This document shows positions 11,935-20,710 of a DNA stretch of 64,000 bases, piece after piece. The DNA lies in assembly GCA_964035795.1 (NCBI GenBank), contig OZ038321.1, forward strand, positions 10,284,941 through 10,348,940, read 5' to 3'. Both the position numbers and the translations under genes were made by a program. The notes beneath the pieces are model-generated. The model made no database searches. It had not been told where the DNA came from and saw only the letters and a list, made by a program, of their open reading frames with translations. Within the stretch, counting starts at the first letter, position 1, and every line of letters starts with the position of its first letter. Origin of the DNA: Pterobdella sp. o SKG-2022 (taxonomy: Eukaryota; Annelida; Clitellata; Hirudinida; Piscicolidae).

Positions 11935-13836
11935 ATATATGAACAGATAAACCGCCCAAAATGCTTAAAAACTTTTAAATTTAATAAAAAAACTTTTGTT
12001 GAATTTTCAGCAAAAGTGCAAGACAAACTAAAATACAAAAGCTATAACCGTGATTGCCCTAAAGAAATTTGGAATGCACTAAAAACTTCACTACTTTGTA
12101 CCGCAGAAACCATGTTAGGACGAGCAAACGGAAACCTTCATTACATAAAGGTGCCAGTTGGTGGAAAGAGGAAGTTGCGAACTTTCTGGTAATGAACTGG
12201 CGAAGGAACAAGCGAAACTGGGCTCAGCACAACCACAAACTGACGGGGGCCTCGATCGCGCAGTACAACGCGCAATCCTGAGTAGCCACAATTACGTCCC
12301 CTCTCACTCACATCTCCGGCTCACTCTCCTACAATCCTCCAAACTCGAAGAAAGAAGCAGACCTTGCCGACCTCATACGCTTCCGGTCTGGTCACCACCT
12401 AGTCTTTCGAAGGTGGCTACGCCTGACGGGGCAGAGCGAAAACGACCAGTGCAGGCTTTGTGGAGAGGAAAAAAAAAGGCGGAACACCTCTGGCTTCAAT
12501 GCGCTGCGCTGATGTCAGAGAGATACCGTCGACAATTGGGTTTTTCCTTTGGGGAACTCTAAAGCCTCCCAAAAGCGAGTCTAGCGCTTCTAAGGATTAT
12601 TCTCAGACGCCTTGGGTGACTTTACAAACAAACATCAGCACTACCAACAATAACCAGTTAACTTTAGACCATCAGGAATATGTTATTGGCCCACCCCCTA
12701 AATGCATTAAAGAACCTCAAAATCTTCCGGTCTTTCAGAAATTTCGATAGAAATGACACGTGTAGGTAGCTACAGTCCTCATTTATAAGGGTAAGGGAGG
12801 TGCTTTGCAAACGACGAATTACAGAGGTCTAAGAATGCTGGAAACTCCTTTAAAAGTTTTCGAAAAAATTATATTCTCAAAATTGCTTGAACATGTAGAG
12901 ACCAAAATAGGACAACAACAAAGAGGTTTTTAAAAAGGCAGGTCAACTACGGATGGTATATTCATACTTAGACAGCTCGAGGAAAAATATCGCAGTGCAA
13001 AAACGAATTTGTTTTACATCTTTGTTGACCTTGCTAAGGCATTTGACTTTGTACTGAGAGAAGTTATATGGTGGTCTTTGAAAAAACTGCATGCACCGGA
13101 ATGGATAATAAATTTCATCGAAACTATGTACAAAGAAGATGCTAGTTTTGTGACTGGACGGCAAACTAAGTGAGCCCTTTTCGATTACCTCTGATTTACA
13201 CCAAGGCTCGATATTAAGCCCGATACTTTTCAATATAGACATGAAGAACTTACAACAGAATATTGAAATTAAAACGTTGAAGGAGTCACTTTACGCCAAC
13301 GACTTGGTCATTTTTGCTGATTCCATGACAGAAGCGGAAAATCGCCTTAACTTATGGATTTCTACATTGAGAGAATATGGATTGTGAGTAAATATTAACA
13401 AAACGAAGCAATGATCTTTAAAATTAAAAAGGAAATAATAACACCCGCGATTACTAGACAAGGAAAATGGCCGTGTGCCGTATGTGCCCGCAACACGAGA
13501 TTAAATTGTGTAAAATGTGTTGTTTGCAAGCAGTGAATGCATTACCGTTGCTTAAAATTGAAACTCCTTTTCAAACCGAACGAAGGCTCCATATTCAAAT
13601 GTGCAGTTTGCGAACAGAATCAATTAGGTAGCCCAGTAAGTAACTGTGCCATTGAAATAGTCAACACGTTTGAATACCTGGGAAATGTGCAAGACTCTGC
13701 CAGATCCATTGAAGCTGCAGCTTCAACTCGCATTCGTCAAACCTGGGCGGCTATAGGAGCATGCAAATCATTTCTATCTTGTAAACTCTTACCAGGAAAA
13801 CTCCGTGAAAGGATATATACTGCATGTGTAAATTAA
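11935..13836 (+). mobile_element. Family C LINE, 5'-truncated, with a nested insertion
   Basis: The copy begins in the connector before the RT (11940-12178: a FVEFSAKVQDKL stretch, then ASWWKEEV). It is interrupted at about 12180-12600 by a GC-richer fragment of another LINE. RT blocks resume at about 12780: YKGKGGALQTTNYRGLRML (12786-12840), RSTTDGIFILRQLEEKY (12942-12990), FVDLAKAFDFV (13021-13053). The active-site region reads YANDLVIFADS (13295-13325). A PHD-like zinc module (CAVCARNTRLNCVKC, then C...MHYRC, then CAVC) lies at 13474-13615, followed by FEYLGNVQDSAR. The copy stops abruptly at TACVN (13836), inside the motif that normally continues to a Gly-Ser-Glu-Thr-Trp-like sequence. 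Several stops and frameshifts are present. Confidence 0.8.
12180..12600 (+). mobile_element. Nested RNase H / zinc-knuckle end of a different LINE
   Basis: This stretch is clearly richer in G and C than its surroundings. In one frame it reads SGNELAKEQAKLGSAQPQT, typical of the end of a retroelement RNase H domain (GNE.AD..AK). Further on it reads FRRWLRLTGQSENDQC, then CRLCGEEKKKAEHLWLQC, a Cys-His knuckle (CxxC...H....C) found after RNase H in several LINE clades. It breaks the family C connector just after ASWWKEEV. None of the other families here shows an RNase H, so this is a fragment of a separate element. A run of A's near 12470-12477 causes a frameshift. Confidence 0.7.
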
Positions 13837-13841
13837 TCTCC

Positions 13842-14016
13842 ATGCTTCCCCTTTTTTGCTTTTTCCAAGTTCTTAGTGTCTAATCTTTGCAACATCATCA
13901 GTATTGGGTCCAAGGCACTTGTTTTCACCTGTAATTCTGGGTCATTGTAGCCATTCCTTACCGATTTGATTTTTCTTGTTTCCAGGCTCCCGATTTGGAG
14001 ATTAATTTCTCTACAT
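13842..14016 (-). other. Isolated coding-like patch, minus strand (possible LINE ORF1 piece)
   Basis: Read on the minus strand, about 58 codons are open and compositionally protein-like: EINLQIGSLETRKIKSV, then LDPILMMLQRLDTKNLEK, rich in Lys, Glu and Leu. The GC content is higher than in the flanks. The ends carry a short inverted repeat (AATTAATCTCC at 13836-13846 and GGAGATTAATT at about 14000-14010). I do not recognise the protein. The Leu/Lys/Glu-rich make-up would fit a coiled-coil LINE ORF1 fragment. It interrupts the family C copy. Confidence 0.35.
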
Positions 14017-14214
14017 CAGAAATTTTTTTTTAAGTTACAAATTAACATTGAAATAATAGCATTGAAAATAAGTTGTTTCTAAATTAGTTAATAACCAAAT
14101 TTTATTACTTTTAGTCTTTGTTTGAACTGCTTTATAAAAATAGTTACTGAATAAATTTTTTTTTGCTATTAGATAAAGAAATAAATAAATCGTCAAGTGC
14201 TTGTTAAAACAAGC

Positions 14215-15713
14215 GTTTTGCAATTTCATTATTAAAGCTTTTAGAGCATGGTATGAAAGTGGTGGAAAGGTTGCTGGAGAAGAGGTTAAGAAGGTTAGTG
14301 AAAGTTGACTCAAGTGCAATTTGGTTTTATGCCTGGCAGAAGCACAGTGGACGCTATTTTTATTCTTAGGAGAATCCAGAAAAGCTACCTTGAGAAGAAT
14401 CTGAAGCTTTTTATCTGTTTTGTTGATTTGAAAAAGGCTTTTGATCGGGTACCAAGAAAGGTAATTGAATGGGCGCTGAGAAAGAAGTTGGTACCAGAAA
14501 GGTTGGTTCAGGCAGTAATGTCGATGTACAAAGGAGCAAAAAAGCGGGTCAAAGTTGGAGGTGGACATTCGGAGGAATTTGATGTGGGTGTAGGTGTCCA
14601 TCAAGGATCGGTTCTCTCACCGTTTTTGTTTTCAATATTGCTAGACGTATTGTCGGAAGACGGTAGAAAAGGTGTTTTATATGAACTGTTTTATGCAGAT
14701 GATTTGGTCTTGATGGCAGAGACTATGGAAGAACTAGAAGCACAATTCATCCGTTGGAAGGCAGCCTTTGAAGGGAAAGGATCGAAGGTTAATCTGGGTA
14801 AGACAAAGGTCATGGAGAGTAGTGGTGGTGGTGGTGGTGATGGTGGTGGTGGTGGTGGTGGTAGGGTTTTTGTCTTGGCTAAGATTGATCCATGTGGTGT
14901 GTGTGGTAAGAGGGCTAAGGTAAATTGTGTGAGGTGCATGACATGTAAGAAGTGGATTCATGCGCAGTGTGCTAGTATAAAGAGAGTTTCTTGTAGGATG
15001 AATGGAAATTTTGAATGTAGGGTTTGTATGAATGGTGCAAAGTTGAAATGTAAGAATGTTTCAAATGGTTGTTTAGGTGAGTTGGAGAGGGTAAATAGTT
15101 ATTGTTATTTAGGAGACAATGTGAATGGTGGAGGAGGAAGTGAACTAGCTGTTACACGAAGGATCGGGCTGGGTTGGAAGGCATTCAACAGTGTGTCTTC
15201 TATGTTACGTGGTAAAAGACACACATGGAATATTGAAGGAAAAATTTATAGGACATGTGTGAGGTCTGCCATGACATATGGCTCGGAAACCTGGGTAGTG
15301 AAATCCATTGAAAAGAGTATTTTGAAAAGAGCAGAAAAACGGATGCTTAGAATAATGTCTGGTGTGCAGCTAGCTGATGGTGTGAGTACAAAGGAGTTGA
15401 TGGTTAGTTTGGGGTTGAGTTGTACGATCGTTGCAGTGGTGAGGCAAGGGAGTTTGAGGTGGCTGGTTCATTTAGTAAGGAAAGAGGATGACGACTGTGT
15501 CAAACAGGCGTGGAGGTTTGAGGTTGAAGGTAGTAGAAGAAGGGGAAGGCCAAGGTTAAACTGGAAAAGGATGATGAAAAACCTTTGTCGTGGTCTTGGA
15601 TTAGTTCTTGAAGATGTCTATGACAGGGTGAAATGGAGGGAGAGGGTTAGGTCATGGAAAGAAGTCAGTGACCTCTTGGAAAAGAGAAAGATGCTGACTA
15701 TAATAAAATGATG
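14215..15713 (+). mobile_element. Family D LINE, 5'-truncated, long intact 3' ORF
   Basis: The copy begins inside the RT fingers (LLEHGMKVVERLLEKRL at about 14240-14290, one frame off the main ORF) and continues as a 468-codon open frame to 15711. The 3' end is 'AATAAAATGATGATGATTA', a short ATG microsatellite like the simple-repeat tails of many LINEs. The strand is strongly G-rich compared with neighbours. The second copy of this family at 58640-61640 shows that the endonuclease half is missing here, a typical 5' truncation from incomplete target-primed reverse transcription. Confidence 0.88.
14305..15711 (+). CDS. LINE ORF2 C-terminal half: RT, PHD-like finger, C-terminal domain
   Basis: This 468-codon frame is the longest uninterrupted one in the window. 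Domains in order: RT palm with FVDLKKAFDRVPR (residues 39-51), VGVHQGSVLSPFLFSIL (96-112) and the catalytic YADD (130-133); a Gly-rich tract (174-186) encoded by a GGT microsatellite; a C4HC3 PHD-like zinc module with Cys 197, 200, 211, 214, His 219, Cys 222, 238, 241; then the YCYLGDN segment, TYGSETWV (about 320) and a basic GRPRLNW (about 426) C-terminus. The RT fingers lie upstream in another frame, so the protein is not complete and is probably not functional alone. Lack of stops suggests a young insertion. Confidence 0.8.
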   Translation: MTQVQFGFMPGRSTVDAIFILRRIQKSYLEKNLKLFICFVDLKKAFDRVPRKVIEWALRKKLVPERLVQAVMSMYKGAKKRVKVGGGHSEEFDVGVGVHQGSVLSPFLFSILLDVLSEDGRKGVLYELFYADDLVLMAETMEELEAQFIRWKAAFEGKGSKVNLGKTKVMESSGGGGGDGGGGGGGRVFVLAKIDPCGVCGKRAKVNCVRCMTCKKWIHAQCASIKRVSCRMNGNFECRVCMNGAKLKCKNVSNGCLGELERVNSYCYLGDNVNGGGGSELAVTRRIGLGWKAFNSVSSMLRGKRHTWNIEGKIYRTCVRSAMTYGSETWVVKSIEKSILKRAEKRMLRIMSGVQLADGVSTKELMVSLGLSCTIVAVVRQGSLRWLVHLVRKEDDDCVKQAWRFEVEGSRRRGRPRLNWKRMMKNLCRGLGLVLEDVYDRVKWRERVRSWKEVSDLLEKRKMLTIIK

Positions 15714-16088
15714 ATGATTATACTTATATAATAGTTTTATCAAAGAGCCAATAGCATTGAAGAAGAATTTGCACCAATCATAGAATTTCAAAAAAATTGT
15801 TGAAGTACTGAAATATTCATTTTTTTACATTCAAATCTGAAGAAAACTATTTTTTTTTGTTATTTGAAAAATATATCTATTTCACTTCAAAGAAAGTTGA
15901 AATATTTAAGAAAATTGATTTGCATACACTTGGATCGACTTTTTGTAAAATCCGTAAATATTTAAACATTCTGATACATTAAAAAAGTTTTATGAAAAAA
16001 ACTAACATTTTTGAACTAACAAAGCTTATGATTGGTCCAAATAAATTGCAGATAAACATATGCAGTCACAATAGGAACTTCTTTAAAT
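15714..16088. other. AT-rich flank, nothing recognised
   Basis: AT-rich DNA between the end of the family D LINE and a short interspersed repeat. I see no coding similarity, RNA gene or clear repeat. Confidence 0.5.
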
Positions 16089-16226
16089 GTTTTATGATAA
16101 GGCTAAACTTATCGAAAATTATAGCTATTTATTTTGCTCAATAAATTTACAATAATTCTTCCATAATTCGACGTAAAAAATTGTCAAATATTATTTTTAA
16201 GTAAATTTAAGATGTCTCTAAAAAGT
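16089..16226 (+). repeat. Short interspersed repeat R1, copy a
   Basis: The repeat starts TTTTATGATAAGGCTAAACT, goes on with TATCGAAAATTATAGCT, and ends near AAGATGTCTCT.AAAAGT. Both ends recur at 23638-23764 (same strand). The start recurs inverted at 41596-41718 and 42620-42686. It has no coding capacity and its class is unknown. Confidence 0.6.
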
Positions 16227-16660
16227 TAAAACTCTTATTGTAGTTATTCGTATTTTTATTTAACCTACCAATATTATATATATTATTCCTAATGTTTAAA
16301 TGAAAAACTCGGCGTTTCACTTGACGCGAGGGAGGATTAATATTATTGGATGAGCTTAACAAATAATCTCTAGAGTATGACATTTTACGTGAAAAGTATT
16401 TTGAAATAAATATAAGTTAATTAGATAAATACGAGTACACAGTTTTTAAAATATCGCTTACGTATAAACTTACGATCGAAAAGAAAAAATTTCGAAAACT
16501 TGAAAAAAGTTAAGCTAAAGTTTTTATAATAGAATTATAAAATAATTTTAATGAAAATAAAAAACAGGCCGTGTCCAGAAATCAGAAAAAATAATTTTTT
16601 GAAAATCAAATTTTGCAAACAGCCGAACATGTCGGTTGCTAGCCAAAGTTATATAAACTT
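16226..16660 (-). mobile_element. Solo 5' region of a family E LINE
   Basis: This segment matches the sequence just upstream of the family E endonuclease at 26100-26560 and 39110-39540. Shared words are CTCGGCGTTTCACTTGACGC, CTCTAGAGTATGACATTTTA and CAGCCGAACATGTCGGTTGC. In the orientation of E it is the 5' untranslated region, lying on the minus strand. No ORF follows it here, so it is a 5' end without a body. Confidence 0.7.
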
Positions 16661-17194
16661 TCAAATTGGATTCATTTTGCCATTTGCAATTTTTTCAGAG
16701 TCCAAGCGTAATTTTATTTTTGTTACGTTGAGCCATTGTCCATGAACCAAAGAATATATTTAAAAAAATATATGATTGAATGAATTTCATCGAAGTTATT
16801 TCAATTTTATCAATTTTTTTTAAACTTGCATTTTTTATTAATATTTGAAAGTCACAAGGTTTTGCACCTTAGAGCAGAGCTTCTAAAAACCTCAATAAAA
16901 AATTAAAATAATTTTTTTCAAATTAAATTTTTAAAATTTATTTTATTTATTAAAATCTAAAATCATGCAGATAATTTTTTTTTCATCTATTTTTCAAAAT
17001 TTGGTCATTAATTGCAAAATTTTTGTATGCATTTGAGAAACCCTATTTAAAAATTGCATAGAATGAACGTAAAAGCTTTCGAATAATTTTCAGTTTTGTT
17101 CAGATAACTTTGATTTATTGTTTTTAAAAATTATTGTCTCTAAAGAATTACTCTAATTTATGTTTTATTATGTGTTATTGTATCCCGAACACAG
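16661..17194. other. AT-rich intron sequence, nothing recognised
   Basis: AT-rich DNA with long T and A runs, ending in the acceptor AACACAG at 17188-17194. No exon of the preceding WD40 blade was found here. Confidence 0.5.
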
Positions 17195-17310
17195 TATTTG
17201 GTAGGAACAAGTAGTGCCTGTATATACATTTTGTATGGAGATGAAAATTACAAGTGTTCTCTTCTCAAAAGCTGTCATCACCAAACAGTTAATGATGTTG
17301 CATTCCCATG
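17195..17310 (+). CDS. CFAP52: CFAP52 (WDR16)-like WD40 gene, exon a
   Basis: The exon reads YLVGTSSACIYILYGDENYK, then LLKSCHHQTVNDVAFP, matching the start of a mid-protein WD40 blade of CFAP52 (family pattern F-L-V-G-T, then C-H-x-x-x-V-x-D-I-A-F-P). CFAP52 is a WD40 protein of motile cilia and flagella, found inside doublet microtubules of the axoneme. The acceptor is ACACAG|TAT and the donor ATG|GTATGT. The exon is 116 nt, starting in phase 0 and ending with two bases (TG) of a codon. The next exon starts with G, making Trp, so the join is in frame. Upstream exons were not found. The intact frame beside decayed LINEs indicates a constrained host gene. Confidence 0.72.
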
Positions 17311-17739
17311 GTATGTGCCTACATTCAAAATTTTTCAGAAATATTCATTGTCTTTTGTGTAATATTTATATTTTTCTTGTTTATAAAACTGTTTAATTTT
17401 TATAAAATGCTTGCCAACCATTGGCAACTGGGATCATACTAAGTACAATGATACCTGAATATCGTTTTTTCGATATATGCTACCAGAGTCTACAGGCTTT
17501 AACAAAAAAATGCCTTCATCTATAGATTCTATGTTTTGGTGCAGTTTAACGTAGATGGCATTCAAACGTTTTATGAGAAATCAAAAGCTAAAATACTTTC
17601 ACTTGATTGCTTATCTGAGTATTGTAAAGTTTTAAAAGGTGTTTTTTAGGGAGACACTGGCCAAATATCTTTTTGCTATTGTAATACACCATAAAGATAG
17701 CCATAGATCGTAAATAAGAATTTGATTTAATTTTCAATT
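17311..17739. other. Intron sequence, nothing recognised
   Basis: AT-rich DNA following the exon donor. I see no coding similarity. Confidence 0.5.
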
Positions 17740-18420
17740 AAATAACAGGTCATCGATTCTCAGCAAAATGATCATGATTATGCTGACAATATCGACTTTA
17801 TATTTCATGAGATAGTTCATTCCATATAGCTTTCAAGCCCAGTTGAAACTGAAGCCCAAAAATCACTTATACTGTAATGCCAGATTATAATGAAATTCGA
17901 ATAAAATAATATAAATGCAAAAAAATTATAAGTGGAGGTTCCATCAAAGACTTTAGCAAATTAAAGTATTTGTGTGGTTGGTTGAAAGGCTGTGAACGTG
18001 TGTAGGCAACGAATTCGATGGCTTATCACAAACTTGAAAAAATCTGTAAATGCAGTTGAGTAAACAAAATAAGATTATACTTGGTGACAGTCGAGTATGT
18101 GTTGCTTTATAATTCTGAAAACGGATCTCTTACTTCTTGGTCGCTAACATCACTAGATTATACTAGAATTCTTAAGATCTAAACATCTTCTGGAACAACA
18201 AGTTAAGAACTTTAGGTTGATTTGCTAAAAATAAGCTGCAAAATCGAATGAAAAGTAATCAATTGTGTTGTCATCCTAAGAAGAAACAATGGCCTAGACA
18301 ACGCAATGCTGGACAAGAAATTCTGTAGAAATTTCATCACTCCAATTCAATATAAAATTCTGATATCCTTTTTATTTTAACCACGTTCTCATTTCTATCC
18401 AGTATTCCTACCTCACCTTT
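17740..18420 (+). mobile_element. Heavily decayed LINE RT/C-terminal remnant
   Basis: A degraded RT active site reads HDYADNIDFIF near 17770-17805, with Asn in place of the second Asp of YADD. Downstream, 17938-18055 reads GSIKDFSKLKYLCGWLKGCE and then AYHKLEKICKC, fitting the 'GS....F.YLGSWI...E.D...R...AW.AL.K...IWKS' tract of many LINE ORF2 C-terminal regions. This is followed by LLYNSE at about 18104-18121. Stops are frequent. The family differs from A-E. It lies inside the intron between exons a and b. Confidence 0.5.
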
Positions 18421-18699
18421 AATGCCCTTACTATAGCTTGAATTTATCACCTAAATAAATTGAAAAACTAATCAATTCCATTATAGTCCGTTTTCTTCAC
18501 CAAAATCACTTGGATTTCACAAAGACGAAGTGAAGTCACTTTCAGAAGATGCAAATAAGAAAAAAGATGCTTTTTCCATGATACAATTGCTTATAATAAT
18601 AATTATTCCTTGGCTTATTTTCACTAACTTTCTGGTTGTTTTGGCCAACTACTTAGGTTTAGCAAGTTTGGCGGCTAATCATCTGTATTTCTCTTGCTT

Positions 18700-19575
18700 T
18701 TCATTCTTTACAAAAATTTTTGTTTAAGAGACAGCTTTGTGTACCTTATCACTAAACCATCTTGTCTATATTTTAGGTATGTTTTTTAGCTACCCCACAA
18801 ACCTGTTTTTTCCGATTAATAATCAAATTTTTAATTATTTACAACGCTCATCTAAATTTTGTCAGTTTCATCAGAAGTTTCGTTTTTTTTGTAGCCAAAC
18901 TTTAAAGAATTACAAAATTTTAAATTTTTTTGCCAAGCTTCTTATCCTCCACGTCTTGGTAGCAATCATTCAATCAAATAATTTTTATAGCCCGTTTTCC
19001 TTTACCAAAGATCGAGCTTTTGAAAGAGCTATTTCGAAGTTAGCCTTCCCACTCATAGCGATTGAGAGGATCTGCACAAACCATTACTAGCTTTTGATTG
19101 TCATTTAATTTAGATTGATCCCAAGTCTTTTCCGGCTTTCCTAGCTTTTTGCAAGAATCTAAATCAAAATTTCGCATCTGCTAAATCCGTCCGTGCTACG
19201 CTCCAAACCCCCTCACTCTGCTGGTACGAAGAACTCCATCAACATTTTGAATGCTAAATTTAGAAAGAATAGAAACAGAATGAACGTTATCATGCATTCT
19301 AACGTTGCGCATCCAGCGATTCATGGCTAGGTTGTTTCGTTTAAGGCGATTTAACATGGATATTGTGACAACCTTTGTTTTCTCAGCATCCAACATAACG
19401 CGTTTGACACAGCTTGAATAGATACGACCTCTGCTCAATTTAAATAGATGTCGATTAGTAAGAAGATCAAGAAGCTGATGAAATTTACCTTAGGTACACG
19501 TACCACGTGCCATCGATGCAGGCTCACATCCACCATCTGCAGAGCTCACATTCACCATTTGCAGGTAACATGTCT
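18700..19575 (-). mobile_element. Family E LINE, old internally deleted copy
   Basis: On the minus strand, 18735-18960 matches the connector of E (compare 25094-25260: the 'CCACAAACCTGTTTT' and 'CGTTCGTCCAAAGTTTTACC' regions). From 18990 to 19575 the sequence is the E 3' end, beginning with the 'TATAGCCCGTTTTCCTTTAC' terminal segment and passing into the C-terminal ORF (19196-19438 minus: RGRIYSSCVKRVMLDAEKT, then NRLKRNNLAMNRWM). The RT and PHD parts between them are missing. Divergence is high. Confidence 0.7.
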
Positions 19576-19599
19576 CCAAGATATCAATAAATCAATCAA

Positions 19600-20710
19600 A
19601 TTCTTCATATAGCCCGTTTTCCTTTACTAAGGGTTGGGCTTTTTGAAAGTTCTATCTCGAAGTCGGACTTTCCATTCAGAGCGATCGAGTGGATCCGCAC
19701 AAACCATGTCTAGCTTTCTTTTATCACTCAATATGAGCTTATTCCAAGTCTTTTTGAGCCTACCAGGCTTCTTGCAAGTATCTAAATCCAGCTTTCGCAT
19801 CTGAGAAATCTAACCCACGCTACTCTCTACATGTCCAAACCACCTAATCCTTCTTGTACGAAGAACTGTCTCAACATCCCGAATTCCAAGTTTTGAAAGG
19901 AGTGAGTGAGAGCAAACGTTATCATTCATTTTGATGTTGCACATCCAGAGAGTCATGGCAAGGTCGTTTCGTCTAAGGCGGTTCAATGTGGAAACTGTTA
20001 CGGGCCATGTTTCAGCAGCATGTAACATAGCTCTTCTGACACAGGGTGAATAGATACGGCTTCTGGTCAATAATGATAAATGACGATTAGCAAGGAGAAG
20101 AAGATGGCGAAATTTAGCCCAGGCACACTTACAACGTGTTATTGAAGCAAGCTCACATCTACCATCTGCAGATAACATATCCCCAAGATAACAGAACTCT
20201 GAGACAATTTCCCAGTTTTTCATAATCAATCATCACTTTCTTTACTAATCTCCTAGCAACAGACCTTGCTGTCTGGCTGGACCTGCAATTATTTTTAAAA
20301 CTCTTACTGTAGTTATTGATATTATTATTTAACCTATTAAATATATTACCCCTAATGTTTAAATAAAAAACTCGGCGTTTCACTTGACGCGAGGGAGGAT
20401 TAGTCGTATGGGATAAGCTTAACAAAAAATCTCTAGAGTATGACATTTTTTACGTAAAAAAGTATTTCGAAATAAATATAAGTTAATTGGCTAAATACTA
20501 CAGTTTTTAAAATATCGCTAACGTATAAACTTACGCTCAAAGAAAAAAATTTCGAAAACTTGAAGTTTTGATAATAAAGTTCTAAAATAGTTTTGATAAA
20601 AATAAAAAACAGGCCGTGTCCAGAAAGCAGAAAAAATAAATTTTTGAAAAGCAAATTTTGCAAACAGCCGAACATGTCGGTTGCTAACCAAAAAACTCTA
20701 AAATAGCAGA
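19600..20710 (-). mobile_element. Family E LINE deletion derivative: 3' end joined to 5' region
   Basis: 19610-20265 is the E C-terminal region. The minus-strand frame 19810-20229 reads NWEIVSEFCYLGDMLSADG, RSRIYSPCVRRAMLHAAETW and RWFGHVESSVG. At about 20265-20280 the sequence jumps directly to the 5' region of E ('CTGGACCTGCAATTATTTTT', as at 26120) and continues through CTCGGCGTTTCACTTGACGC to about 20680. Endonuclease, connector, RT and PHD are all absent, so about 2.7 kb has been removed between the ends. Confidence 0.75.

Noticed and set aside
14035..14604. A 189-codon minus-strand frame
   Set aside because: It overlaps the family D RT in antisense plus AT-rich flank. Composition is low-complexity and no family is recognisable.
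14691..14961. Minus-strand Pro/Thr-rich frames
   Set aside because: They are antisense shadows of the GGT microsatellite and the PHD-like module of the family D LINE.
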